A stretch of 64,000 nucleotides of DNA. Origin: Glossina fuscipes. Lineage: Eukaryota; Arthropoda; Insecta; Diptera; Glossinidae. The notes beneath the pieces were generated by a model. It did no database searches. It saw nothing but the letters and a program-made list of their open reading frames with translations, and was not told the origin of the DNA. Below are positions 1 to 11,500 of the stretch, in pieces; the stretch's first letter is position 1, and the number at the start of each line of letters is the position of its first letter. The position numbers were made by a program, and so were the translations under genes. The DNA is taken from NCBI RefSeq assembly GCF_014805625.2, contig NW_023998415.1, positions 5,987,862-6,051,861 on the forward strand, read 5' to 3'.

Positions 1-1880
1 ACTCATCATCCAAGATCCGAACCACTTTATCTTAACATTCAATTTATTGTCTCCCTTTCAAATGTTATGTGTATGAATAATAAAATTTATATTTAGAGTT
101 GCATATATGTATGTACATGTACAATGTAAAATGCATTAAAGGGGCAGTTCTTTATAATCATATTTATAATTTTAAAAAGCTTAGCTATACTGTATATATA
201 ATAACTGTTTAATAAGCTAAGATACTTGCGAAAGAAATTGAGCTTGAAATTTTTGATTTTTTGATTTTCGTTTGGTGAATGGACTGATTATCTTTGGGCC
301 AATCCTTGATTGCGGATAAAAAACGACGAATAAAAAATTGCAAAATTTTATTACACTTTAAGTGTATGTTTAAATTTTTTTCATTTTTCAAATAAACGGA
401 ACATAATTTCTTGCTGTTGAGAAGAGCATAATAAGAAGATGTTGAAGAGAAGAAGCGACGAATGTAAGAAAGAAAGAAAGAAAGAAAGTAAAATAGAAGA
501 AAGGTTTAATTAAAAAATCGTCGAATGGCATACATTAAGCAATTGCTTCTCTCTTTACAACGTCATTCGTTGCAATTCAACAGATATTTTGGAATATTTC
601 AAATATTTGTCGAATACCAGCGTGTTTTTCTTTTACTCTTTAAATGCACTCGTAAAACAAATTTGTTTCGTTAAGCTTTCTTTTTTTAACAGTAGCTAGC
701 CGTGTCGTCGTACAAACACATTTAAAATATTTCGTGCCTACATTTAAAAATACCCATTGCCAAGATATTTTGAAATTTTTGCGTTCTTTTGTGTGCCTTA
801 AGCTGAATCTTGGATACCCATCCTAAGGTTCATATATATATGAATAGTTTTGTCTATGCTTAAAGAAAATAAAAAAAACATTTTTTTTTACAAAATAAGT
901 CGTTTCTACCATTATTCGTAAGCTATTGTGAATAAATAGCTTTTTCTTTCAGTTTAGCTTTAATATATTTTGGTTTTTTCTCTTGAATGGACTTGATGTT
1001 CAATTATGAGTATCTATGATCTTTCTTCGTGTGCTTCAGTGTTCAATGCATACTTTACTTATTCGATTCATAATAAATATCGTATTGTATTTGTGAATGT
1101 TACAAATTCAATAACAAATGGAATATACCTTCATACTCCGTTGATGATGGTAAGAAAAATGAAGTGAATTTTTTTCCGGAATTTTCGCACCAACGGATCC
1201 ATTGTATAACAAGATATTTTTATATCGAAGGCAAAACTATGTAAATTATTTCAAGAATCTTCTATTTTTATATCGTTGACAGATAATTTGAAGGTCAATG
1301 CGCAAATCCAAATGCACAAATTATAGGATAAAGCAAACAAAAAAAAAAAAAAAAAAAGACTTAATGCGTTTTGTATCGAATCTCTTCATACCCATCCATA
1401 CATTTTTTGGTTGTTTATGAAAAAAAAAAAAAACCAAACCCCAACATCTATTCTATAGGAAATGTCGCTGGCACTCGCTTTCGTTTTAATGCTATCCTTC
1501 AAGGGCAGCTTTGATACTCAGTCCCTTCAATCGGTTAATGATTTTGCCATTAAATCGAAACATTTTTCTAATTTTTCCAATCTAGCTCAAGAATACGAAT
1601 GATCACCATCGTTACCAGGACTCTTTCTTTCACTCACTCTTTGCTCTTGTCATACGTACATCATCATTATGAAATGATTGATTATTTGATCATGATTTGG
1701 CGATAGCTAATGTAAAGTTATTGCCTTGTAATGCAAATTTTTCGCGGTTTTATCTGCGGCGTGGTATTGAAGCCTATATATCGGGGAATACTCACCTGAT
1801 TGTCATAAACGAACATATCCTTAAAAGGTGAGATTTCGGCTTACATTTTTTGTGCAGATAGTTTTCTAATTCTTTGCTCG
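1..1880. other. Non-coding, AT-rich flank
   Basis: No coding signal is visible in either strand: the only open frames are short, AT-rich and full of low-complexity residues. The stretch holds an (AAAG)n run near 466-488, poly(A) runs near 1337-1360 and 1421-1433, and a scrap of family A at about 795-835 with the typical 'GAATCTTGGATACCCATC' start. Confidence 0.6.
466..488. repeat. (AAAG)n microsatellite
   Basis: About six AAAG units lie in a purine-rich stretch. Confidence 0.85.
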
Positions 1881-1884
1881 TGTA

Positions 1885-2210
1885 AAAAGTTGTGCTCTGT
1901 GATGCTTTTTTACTATAAAAAAAAAGTTGAAAAAACGTTGCAAAAAAACAAATTTGTGAAATGCGATTTAGTTCCGGAAATTTCGATGTCAAATATGCAC
2001 CTCGCACTTACTGAAAAAGTCGATGACATTTTGCAACTGGTGGAGCAAGACCGGCAGGCAAACTGGTCAGGAAGTAACGGAGACTCCAAACATCAACCAC
2101 ATGACAGTTTGGAATGTATTTGAAAAGAGCAGGCTACAAAAAAAGGCTCGAAATCGCGAAAAAAGCCGCGGCGACTTTTCAATATGATTTAATATTAAAA
2201 ATTGAACTCT
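1885..2210 (+). mobile_element. mariner transposase N-terminal remnant
   Basis: Conceptual translation shows the N-terminal part of a mariner transposase spread over frames. A start-like 'MLFYYKKK' at 1900 is followed by 'SGNFDVKYAPR' (the FRSGNFDVK..PRSGRP motif of mariner), 'VDDILQLVEQDRQA' (helix region) and 'LKRAGYKKRL' (the HLKRAGYKKRLDVWVPHEL motif). At least two frameshifts and stops separate these blocks. The central and C-terminal DDD catalytic region was not found downstream, so the copy is truncated near 2210. Dead fossil; no terminal inverted repeat was resolved. The match to mariner is from recognised motifs, not a search. Confidence 0.75.
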
Positions 2211-2299
2211 CTTACTATATAAAGGCTTATTATACTGTACACCACTTATGCTGCAAGGTATATATTAAATTGTTGCGGATATATGCAAGACATAGAAGG

Positions 2300-2560
2300 A
2301 CCTGAGTTAGGCCCATCTTCAGATTCAGAATGTGATTTTAAGCTTGGTTTTTCCGTCCCTTTGTCTGTGTGTCTTGTTTTTCTTGTCCAAGTGTGCACAA
2401 GCAATAGCTCGGAATTTTTGCAATACATTGATGAAATTAGTTGACCCAAATATGAACGCTATTGAAAATGGTTCGGACCAGACTACTTTCTGGAATACTT
2501 CTCATATAATGTTTCATTTCGAAAAGTGGTTGATTATACGAATATCCGTAAAGCGGTGTA
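2300..2560 (-). repeat. Family B dispersed repeat, fragment
   Basis: The stretch carries the (GTCY)-rich block near 2350-2380, a 'TTGATGAAATT' segment, 'AACGCTATTGAAAATGGTT' and then a 'CGGACCAGACTACTTTCTGG' segment. These occur in the same order as in the fuller copies at 29610-30260 and 54490-54850. Non-coding. Confidence 0.65.
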
Positions 2561-3407
2561 GGTTAGACAATGGCAGTTCGCAGCCTGCTATAGTATTTTC
2601 AATTGTCTTTATTAAGAATGTTTTTATTAAGGGGAAGTTTGAGGGGAAGCGGAGAGTTTAACACCAATTTTTCGCTTTTCTCCACACAAGTTTGCCCTTA
2701 TTTCCGTAACAACACGAATAAACTTGATGAGTCGGTTCATTGAGGGTTCGTGGTCGAAATCCAATAGAGTTATCGAACACGATGTATATGGCAAGCTCAC
2801 ATACGCATTTTAAGAGATTACATGCACACGTTGAACTTTTCAATCGATAAGCTGATGCCACTGGTGCCACAGACTGTATGACATGTTGTAACATTTGGTT
2901 AAAACAACATATCGTCCAAGTCGAAGCCATAAAAGAATCAAAGGTCATGTGTCTTCAGGGTTCTACTTTGAAGATATCTCCTATGCTATTTTCATGTTCC
3001 AATCACGTACAGATTTTTCAGGAACAACAGATATCTTTTCTCTCCGCCAAAGCGGTAATATTTCTTATATTATGTGAGCTTTATCCCACTTGCACGCAAC
3101 GTAATCGTGGGCTAATTGTTTTCCTAATAAGTTTTCACAGTTTCCGTACCCTATATAATTATGCGTGTATCGTACTTCACAAACAATGACAAAGTCGAAG
3201 CAATATATTAAAGAAAAAATGGAATCCAAAGCTCAATCAGGAGGATGACCCTACGTTAGAAATGAATAATCGTTTCCACGAAAGGATTCGTTCAAAAGAA
3301 GTCTTTATATGGGGTGTGATTCGATCGAATCATTTTCTAAATTGAACACATAAATACACAAACATTCATGGGACAGACAGAGGAAGAGACATGTTCAAAA
3401 TGAAATA

Positions 3408-3433
3408 GAATCGAATCGAATCGAATCGAATCG
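3408..3433. repeat. (AATCG)n pentanucleotide microsatellite
   Basis: Five tandem AATCG units. Confidence 0.9.
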
Positions 3434-3969
3434 ATTCATATAATTAAATGCAAATATCAATTCAAATATTTTTGAACATCGCTTACACACACACACACAC
3501 GCATAAAACGTAGTATTCCATTATCACAACAAGTTTGTTTTTTAGGCTTCAAGAGGACTTAGGAGGACTTGGCAGTATTTGTATAATGTAATCTAATTGA
3601 TTTCATGACACAATGAATATAATGATGAAATCTACTTATCGGATCTGGCTCAAGATTTTTCTTACACTTTATAATGTTAGAAACAAAAGGCAATAGCAAT
3701 CAAAACATATTCTCGCATCGAAACCTGATCCATAACAGTGCATAAGACGGAAGTAGATGGTAAAATGTAAATATTGCACGTAACTGCGTATATAGAAATT
3801 TTATATTGAAAAAAAAAAGAAAGAATTTTAAATGAATGTTACCCATCATACCCATATTTTCGTATATAGACGTGAATATGTATGTATTAACAAATGACGT
3901 GCAACATTGTTGCCTGTATAATTATTTATCCGCCTGAATTACTTAAGTCGCTTGGTCTCTTGCTTGATT

Positions 3970-3970
3970 A

Positions 3971-4004
<34 letters not shown>
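3970..4004. repeat. (TTGC)n microsatellite
   Basis: About eight near-perfect CTTG/TTGC units. They create a leucine/alanine-rich open frame (3894-4184) that is not a gene. Confidence 0.9.
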
Positions 4005-5435
4005 ATACCCTCTTTGCTTGCCGGCTTCATTGCCTGTCAGATAGATCGTTATTTCATTTGTTGTTCTCTTCGGTTTCTGCGGATGATACTGTTGGTGATG
4101 AACAAGATACTGCAACATTGTTTATCAAAGCAATATGCATATAAGGCAGACACATTTATATTAAACGGACGGACAAACAGATAAACAGACAGAAACATTA
4201 ATGGTTGTGTTTTGTTTTGATATCAGTTGTTTTTGTTGTTGTTGTTGGTGTTGCTGTTGCTGTTATTGTCGCTGATGCTCTTGTATATAGAAAATAAAAT
4301 TTTGAAATTCTTTAGACGTCATGTTCATCATCTTTGATATAATAATGATTTATGTAATTTCGTATTATAGGAGACCGAAAAAACAAAAAAAAAAAAAAAA
4401 AAATTAAAAAAAAAAAACACAAAATCAGGTTATTCTTCTTATTGGTGCGTCTAGTTCGTATGATAATAATCATCGTTCTCATAATCGCTATTGTCGTTAA
4501 CTCTTGGCTCTTTTATGTAATTCACTGATGTCTTGTCTGCCTTAACTGCAGGCTGTCGTTCTTCCTCTTCTTGTATATTATTTTTCATTTCGATTTTTCC
4601 TTTTCGGATTCACGTTTCGGCTTTATTTCACATCTTATTGCTTTATTGTCTGTCCTTTTCTGCTGTCCTTTTAATTTTAATAGCAATCGCAATAATCGTA
4701 GACGAATTTTTTTTCTTCTTGTATGATTTTTATAGCATTTTTATACAGCACCGTTCAAAAGTTTGGAAGCAACACAAGGTAAAGTCAAATAAAACGAAAC
4801 AATGCCATCTCAATGCGTTTGTATTGATATAAAATTAAAAATTAAACAAAAACTAAGTTAAGCAGAATAAAAATTTAATTTAAAAATTAAATATGAAAAT
4901 AAAATTAAATTTTAACTTTTATTTTCTTCTTTCGCCTTTTTTCATTTTAGGCATACATTTCTATTCATTTTCCAAAATAATCTTCGTCTAACTTGGTCCA
5001 TTTGCTCCACACAAATGATTGCCAAAAATTGTCCGCCCTCGTGGCGGATCGACTTTTCATTTCAAACATGTTGAATGGGAGAATGGCCAAGTGATTGAGT
5101 GATCTTTTCAGCGATGTTCTTGTTCAAAAATTGTTGAAAAATGAATTCAGGACCAATGAGATTCAGTCCACTGGATATAGCAAAGTCCTGAAAAATTTTC
5201 AACTAGCCGTCCCTGTTTAGTTTTCAAAATGCCCTCAGATCATAACATTATCATCACCATATTTATTAGTAGGCTCCGTTCAGTTTTTCTGAAGCCCTAT
5301 CTTCTTTTGACCGGCGTACGAACATATGTCTATTGGACCCGAAAATCTGAAAATTGGATTCGTCACCCCAAAGAATATTTTGTGATTGGCCTATTGTCCA
5401 ATTTTTATGCGCCTTTGCCCATGCTAGTCTCCTTT

Positions 5436-5760
5436 TATACCGATCGCCGATGGATGAGGAGTATATTTATTTTGTCAAAACGATTGCAAGTACCCAGAAC
5501 AAAGCATCACAGACCCCATAAAGTATATATATTCTTAATCAGTATCAAATTCTAATTCGATTTAAGCATGTCCATCCGTCCATCCGTCCATCCGTCCGTT
5601 GGAAACATTCTCTTGGCCGTAAAAATTAGGCTATCGACTTCAAATTTGACAGAAATATTGGGAGTTATTGTTATTGAAAATAAGCTAAATCGCTCGAAGT
5701 ATACGCACCACAGCACCACGCAAACTGGAAACATCTCTGTTTTTCAAAAGGAATAAAAAA
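5436..5760 (-). mobile_element. Family A element nested in the Tc1-like transposon
   Basis: Read on the minus strand it ends at about 5438 with the 'GGTATAAAA'-type terminus. It contains the core 'AAGAATATATATACTTTATG' near 5520-5540, then upstream 'GACGGACGGATGGACGGATG' ((GACR)n, 5568-5600). It breaks the transposase between 'KRRLAWAKAHKNW' and the N-terminal region. The left boundary is unclear. Non-coding; probably a non-autonomous element of the mini-me type. Confidence 0.7.
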
Positions 5761-5939
5761 ATGGTTCTTTGCCTATTATTCGTAAATTGTAGGAAATAAA
5801 TGCACAAAAATTTGAATTCATATTGTATGACGTAGCACCTATATAAAATTGGGAAAAATTTACCACGCCTACCCCATACTATAGTGTATCAAAATTAAAT
5901 TTTTTTTAATTTTTGAAAATATTTAAATTCTTGACTAAC

Positions 5940-6060
5940 TCAAATTTGGAATGCATCTAAATATGTCCGCTTGTTCGTCAATCCATCTGTCTGTTTGTGC
6001 ATCTGCGTAGTATTTGCGGTAAACATTCTCCCCTTAAGCACTTAAGCGTCGGTTTCGTTT
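5940..6060 (-). repeat. Second degraded family A segment
   Basis: 'ATGTCCGCTTGTTCGTCAAT' followed by (GTCY)-like units and 'GTAAACATTCTC' parallels the sequence at 5565-5615. It suggests a second, older copy or a partial tandem duplication inside the same Tc1-like element. Confidence 0.45.
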
Positions 6061-6326
6061 AGAGGGATTGGTGATGAAGTTATCCTGTTGTTGTATTGTG
6101 GATTTGGGCCAGATCTGTCTTCATTTTTCCCAGTGGTTTTGTTTTCTAGCAAGGGCGCAGTGTTTCGTTTATCAAGATCAAAGAATTTTTGTCAACTTGA
6201 AAAATACTAAACAAACGTGAGAGGTCGTAAAACTTAATTTTATTACTAATTTTTATCGCATATAATCGGCAATCTTTTGTTTTGTTTCAACACAGATGTG
6301 GTTTCAAACTTTCAAACGGCAGTGTA

Positions 6327-8300
6327 CGTTTTGTTTGTTTACTCATTACATTACCACATATGTTTTTCTTTTCTATAATCCAAATCGAAAATTAATTTTA
6401 GGTAACGTAATGCGAGTCATAATAATTCTTTTGCTATAAGAAATTAACGCAAAAAATTTTAGGAGAAATTGTGTTCAATACTCAGAAGAGCTTGTTTCTT
6501 TTTTTTCTCTTTCATATGATCAATCAATTGGGCGATGTGCCCTCGTCGTGTAGCACGGTAATGGGGTACAGAAAAGATATGAGGAAAGAGAAAGAGTTAC
6601 GGAGATGGGAATAAATATTATGCTTTTACCGACTGACCAACCACTTCCAGCTACGGTCAAAGCGAACTGTACCGCACTTGAAATTTGGCCACGCCAACAC
6701 GGACTTGATAGTCGCGATTCCTACCTAATAGACCAAGCATTGCATTTTTTTAGCGATCGACCAGAGTACACGGGTCTACGAAACCCGTTTCACAGTTTGT
6801 TGCGTTTAGAATCACTAAAGTATATGTGTATGCAATTTTTAGCAGAGTTATGCAATCATGCATTCATTTAACCAAGGACACACTCCATATACTAGACCTC
6901 AATGAGTGAAAATGTTTGGTCCACAGAAAAAAAATAAATAAAAAATAAAAATTAAAAGGCAAAAACTTCTGTATATTTTCATTTATATTAGATATCTCGT
7001 CAAACTCTTAACCTGAATAATTCAATCTGAAGTCATTTGAAAGCTCGCCCTTAATGCGTCCATAGTTGACAAAATGTTATATATATATATATTGTACTCT
7101 ATATCGTGCTCGCTATATATTTCGTTATAAAGCGAGCACAAGTTTCTTACTTGTTCTTGCTTACATCAATTTTTGTCTTCAGTTGTTGTTGTTCTTGTTG
7201 TCGATTATTTCATTCTATTTTGCCTTGCCCTTGACTTAGAGTAAAATAACAAAGAGTTCGAAAACAATTTATGATAAATTTATTAAAAAGAAAAAAGCAA
7301 AGAAAACTTCCTCTCTAGACATTGGATTTTTCTGCCGTCTCGTCGCCATCCCGTAAGAGCAGTGGCCTTTTATTTTAGAGAAGCTGTTGCATACATAGTT
7401 AATAAAATTTGTAATAATAACAGTGAACGGAAGTCATATACGTTTTAATACGAACCTTGTGTACCCATCATTCTCAAGCAGTACAACAGAAGAAGAAGCA
7501 TAAGAAGAAAATTTCAAATTTTCAAGGCTTTATTTATGAATTTCTCAGCCGACCAATTAGAACATCGATAAATAAACGTTTAACGAGGTTCCCATGTCCG
7601 ATTCGTAAGCCTGGATATTAATCAGGAATATTATTCTTATGAAGTATGGACAGAGATGACACGACTACCAAGATGACATGTCTACCAAGATTATGTATAT
7701 CAATGAAGTTTTCAACTTTAAAGAATGCTCGCTAAACCCTAATCAGATACCCTCGATCAAGCAAAGCGGAGAGCAATGAACGTTGTCAAGATGAAAATTA
7801 TCGCCGACTTAAGTTGAAGGTTAACAGAAGGTCCTTTTATCATCGAATATTTCTTAATCCTGTCTATATCGTCTAGAACACGCCATGTGGACGGTATGTC
7901 GCGTGCGGGGCTTCCATCTCATCAAATCGGAATTGATGCATAGTATTGAAGAAGTAAAGCCTCTTTTTGCCTTTTCATGCCGCTTTTCTTTTCTTTTTTT
8001 TTTTTTTTGTTGTTAACTCTTTATGATATGAATAAAATTTTTTTGAAATTTAAGATAATTAAGAATTAATTAGTTGTTCTTAAATTTTTAATTGATATCT
8101 TTAGTTTATGCAATCATAATCAGAACGATTTGATTAAGTAAAGTAATTACATTTAAAAAGTCTTGCTTTTTATCTATGTTTTTTTTTGTTTTTTTTTTTT
8201 TTTTTTATTGAAATAAATTGTCTGGCACGAGGCAAGCGTTGAGAAATTTATGCAAAAAGATATCAAACACACTTTGTTGCAATAAAATCACTCGCCACCG
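6327..8300. other. Non-coding interval
   Basis: No gene recognised. An 88-residue frame at 6605-6871 has mixed composition but no motif I know. The interval holds a hairpin at 7106-7139, a family A 5' scrap near 7440-7470 ('CGAACCTTGTGTACCCATCA') and poly(T) runs near 7990-8010 and 8190-8206. Confidence 0.5.
7106..7139. repeat. Hairpin with 9-bp perfect arms
   Basis: GTGCTCGCT (7106-7114) is the exact reverse complement of AGCGAGCAC (7131-7139). The AT-rich loop allows a few more pairs (ATATA against TATAA). It sits just beside a family A-like end ('TTTCTTACTTGTT'). Confidence 0.75.
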
Positions 8301-8305
8301 CCTCG

Positions 8306-8312
8306 TATAAAA
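8306..8312 (+). promoter_or_regulatory. Possible TATA box
   Basis: TATAAAA within a locally GC-richer stretch (CGCCTCGTATAAAACGCGTG). An initiator-like ACAGTT follows at 8321-8326, closer than usual; normal spacing would place the start near 8335. It precedes a short ATG-led open exon with a consensus donor. Inference only. Confidence 0.3.
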
Positions 8313-8359
8313 CGCGTGAGACAGTTTAGCTTAAAGAATTATTAAACAGTACTACCTTC

Positions 8360-8400
8360 ATGAAACGGCTGTCGCAGTTGCAGCAACAACAGACTGTGCG
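8360..8400 (+). CDS. Possible first coding exon (13 codons plus 2 bases)
   Basis: ATG at 8360 opens a frame reading MKRLSQLQQQQTV, glutamine-rich, then CG followed at 8401 by GTAAGT, a perfect match to the intron donor consensus. A TATA box lies about 50 bases upstream. No downstream exon that would continue it could be identified, and no protein family can be named from 13 residues. The alternative is chance: CAG/CAA triplets are common in fly non-coding DNA. RNA evidence would decide. Confidence 0.22.
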
Positions 8401-8944
8401 GTAAGTTGTTATTTTTCTATGCCAAGATATTCATATTTCCAAGTATTATACGTATTATTGATTTATTGGTGCAAAGTTAGTTTACCATGTTCAGCCCATC
8501 TTTTTGTCTTTGCTAAATGTTGGACCATTCATCTTCATACAAACGTTCCGCCGCTTAATACGGTACTTTTAAAGCACGATTTCTATTCAACGCGGTACAA
8601 AATATGCGAATATTATAACATGATTTCAAAAATCATTGTATATATATTTTTTCCAATTGCGTTTTTTTGCTTTTATTTTTATTTCATCGCTAATAGGAGG
8701 AGTTTTAAGGAACAAAAAGAAAATTATATTCAGTCATGACTGAATTGTTTCTACCCATCAGTGTTATTCTAAGAAAGATTACAAGAAGTGAACAAAATAA
8801 ATTTGCATCCTCTAGAATATTAGATGGGCGCGGCTGATTTTATCTCATTTCAGAATAAAAATGGAAATTTATGTGATCTATGTGGTGATGGACTTTATGA
8901 GTAACGAGCTAAAAACACAGAAAGCAGATATGCTCACAGTTGTT

Positions 8945-9295
8945 GTTGCATAAGTGTAGGCCGGTGTCCTTTGATCGGTTTATGTCAGTGTGTAGGCGAT
9001 ATCTTCATTTTTGAAAACGGGAATGTGTTTACCACAGAAACTACACACTTAGGCAGAAGGACAAATGGACAGACGGACATGCGTGGGTGGATTACGGATT
9101 TGAAACTGACCAAATATTTAATTTATGCTTTATGGGATATTTGCGGCTTGTTGTTTTGCGCGTTCAAATTATTGCACATTTATCAGCTGTAGTTTAATAG
9201 TTTAGTAATGATCAAAGACCCATTTCCTTCCATTACCGACCGACCTTCGGGCCGACCTTGCCCGACTATATTGTTTTTACTTGTTTTTTATTTCG
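8945..9295. repeat. Composite of family A and family B fragments
   Basis: 8995-9090 carries the family A signature 'GGCGATATCTTCATTTTTGA' followed by 'GGACAGACGGACATGCGTGG'. At 9230-9290 the inverted family B 5' end appears ('GCCGACCTTGCCCGACTATA' then 'TTTTTACTTGTTT'). The 73-residue frame at 8971-9192 lies inside the repeat and is not a gene. Confidence 0.6.
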
Positions 9296-9299
9296 TGAT

Positions 9300-10510
9300 C
9301 GTCGATCGATAGACGACAGCAAAGATGAAAATTTGTAATAAAATCGCCACTTTCCTTGATTATCTTCGCCATCTTGGTTGACTATTTACGCACCGATATT
9401 GATTTTGTATTTTAAATATAATTTTATATACGGATTAGATAATCATATAGATAGATTGCACATGCGGCGAACGAGTTCTTCTTTTTTCCCCTAAATCTTC
9501 TCATCCGAGAAAAGCAGCTAATTAGACCGGAACGGCCTGAAACCAATATATTAAACGAAACAGCAAGCATGACAGCTTAGTTCAGTTTTGAAGGAGTTTT
9601 ATATAAGCGTCGTGTAAAAGAAATAAATATATCTTCTCTTTCCAATTTAAATTATGCTGAACAGTTGATGGAAGTCATAACTTCTTGAGAATTTCGAAGC
9701 GGACGATTTTCATTTCTCTTCTGTTTTCGGTTCTGCTTGTGTTGCTCAATTCTAAAAAAAAGGTAACCGACATTTAATTTTTAATTGATATTTGACTTCA
9801 AATTTATAGAAATGTCTATGTTCACCCACTTATAAACTTAGCGTACTTGCATTTTGAGAGTTTAGCGAATGCCTTACTTTCAAAGGAAATTCTATTAAAG
9901 TTTCTTCTCATAGAGAAAGATACTGTTGTGATACTTTATATGCGAGGAAGGTCATCCTTTTCAATTTATCATATGATGAAAAAACAACAACAACAACAAC
10001 AACAACAGCAGCAATAACAATAACAGCAACGACAATAATACAACTCACCATGATATTTTATTTAATTTGTTTTCTGTTCAGTGGCTGAACTTTACTTGCA
10101 TTTAATTAATTCAAAGCCCACATACTCCATGAAATTAGTAATCAAACAAATCCGTACACACTTACATACATTAATGTATCATTTGTCTATAATATGTACG
10201 TATGTATGTAGGTATGTGTCACCATAGACAATTCAGAGACAGCGAGCGTGTGGATGGTAAATGCGTACAAGTCACAATAATTTGCATACTTTTAAACTTC
10301 CACGTAACCGACGATCAAGAGCACATAAGAAGTCACGCGTGCAATTTAAATAAGTATTCTATTTGTCAGTTTTGTTTCTTATTTTAATCGTAAATGTTTA
10401 TTTTGCTGTCAGTGTGTGGTCGATCAGAAATTGAGTGGGTTGCCCTTACAGACGCACAAACAAACAGGGGGACAGTCAGGCAGACAGATAGATTGACAGG
10501 CAGGGGGAAA
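9300..10510. other. Non-coding interval
   Basis: No gene seen. It contains a CAA/CAG triplet run at 9984-10035 and a TATATAAG motif near 9601 with no credible exon after it. Confidence 0.5.
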
Positions 10511-10511
10511 A

Positions 10512-10675
10512 TAGAGAAAGAAAGAAAGAAAGAAATAGAGAGGGAGCGAGAGCGAGAGCGGGAGAGAGAGAAGTGAGAGAGAGAAATTGGCAAGAAAATG
10601 AGAGAGAGACAGTGAGCAGATAGAGAAAGAGTGAGAGAAAGGAAAAGGGATGACAAGAGAGGGAGAGATAGATTA
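10512..10675. repeat. 160-base purine tract (GA/GAAA-rich)
   Basis: The plus strand is almost entirely A and G, with AAAG, GAGA and GAGCGA sub-repeats, preceded by (GACA)-like units (10468-10503). The Ser/Leu-rich minus-strand frame and the Glu/Arg-rich plus-strand frame are artefacts of this tract. Confidence 0.85.
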
Positions 10676-11189
10676 ACAGATGTCAGTGATTGTGCTGATA
10701 CGTCTGCCTGCTGTTGGTCTTGATATGCTGAGTACGAAGCCAATGCACAATGAATATTTATTGCTATTCTTTCCCTGTGCAGGCGAAAGCCACCTTTTAA
10801 AATTTACAAATATTTGCGGTAGAATTATTCGATTATAGATATGGGAATACATTGACTGTATCACATTCGAGAAATGCCCGTTACAGATGTTACGGATTAC
10901 ACATATTCTTGAATAAAAATATGTGTAGCGACACATTATTATTTTTTACAAAAATCTTAATCCATCAGGTCGTGCTGTCCACCATATTGTTTTTGGAATT
11001 AACGCATTTTTATGCAGATAATTTATCTTGATTTGAGAAATGTAGAAAATAGTTTTAAACATACGATCAACAAGCAAATTTAATCATTTGTAACTTTGTG
11101 TGGGCATTGCTGCTTTTTCCCGTTTTTGCACACAAATAGTAATCGCAAAGTAAATGTGGAAATATCACCCTTGATAAAATTTATTTAAA

Positions 11190-11500
11190 AGATGAGAGTT
11201 ACTTGTGCAATTCTCCAAATGGGTCAATATGGTCCATTTGCAAAACCAATCTGTATGCAAAAATTTTCGTTTTTTTCGAACTAATTTAAAATCGATATCT
11301 TCATTTCCGCGACCAGGAGAATGTCAAAAACACAGACCATGCAAACACACAGACGGACAGACGGACAAACGTGGCTTAATCAATTCAGAATTGTATGCCA
11401 GTTAAGAATATATGTAAATTTTATAGGGCCTCTGAAGCTTCATTTTATGTGTTGCAAATGTTATGGCAATACGAATATACCCCCCCCCCCCCCCCCTCCT
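11190..11500 (+). mobile_element. Family A element
   Basis: It runs in family order: 'AAAATCGATATCTTCATTTC' (11290), 'GAGAATGTCAAAAACACAGA', (GACR)n at 11351-11368, 'TAAGAATATATGTAAATTTT' core (11403), 'CTGAAGCTTC' (11431), then a 3' 'ATATACCCCC' region in which the cytosines have expanded to 17. The 5' boundary is approximate. No protein is encoded. Confidence 0.7.
11480..11496. repeat. Poly(C) run, 17 bases
   Basis: An unbroken run of 17 C at the place where other family A copies read TATACCCCCATC. It is likely an expansion of that short C tract, or a base-calling problem. Confidence 0.85.

Larger units (their letters stand above)
2561..4745. other. Non-coding with simple repeats
   Basis: No recognisable gene. 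A 96-residue frame on the minus strand (2658-2948) and a 103-residue frame on the plus strand (2878-3189) overlap and match no family I recognise. Short (CA)n at 3485-3500, poly(A) near 3810 and 4386-4420, and CAG/TTG-type triplet runs near 4230-4265 are present. Confidence 0.5.
4746..6324 (-). mobile_element. Tc1-like DNA transposon, decayed, with a nested repeat
   Basis: The ends are imperfect terminal inverted repeats in perfect register: left from 4746 (CAGCACCGTTCAAAAGTTTG) and right from 6324 reading inward (CACTGCCGTTTGAAAGTTTG), 18 of 25 positions identical over 25 bases, each flanked outside by TA (4744-4745, 6325-6326), the Tc1 target. On the minus strand, 5434 down to about 5050 encodes Tc1 transposase pieces: 'RLAWAKAHKNW', then 'WGDESNFQIFGSNRHMFVRR' with the first catalytic Asp, then 'LKIFQDFAISSGLNLIGPEF'. 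The second Asp (QDNDPKH block) and the Glu block are degraded, with stops and frameshifts. The N-terminal DNA-binding part is interrupted by family A sequence beginning at about 5436. Not functional. Confidence 0.85.

Noticed and set aside
10384..10743. 119-residue Ser/Leu-rich protein on the minus strand
   Set aside because: It is the translation of a pure purine tract; low complexity, no domain.
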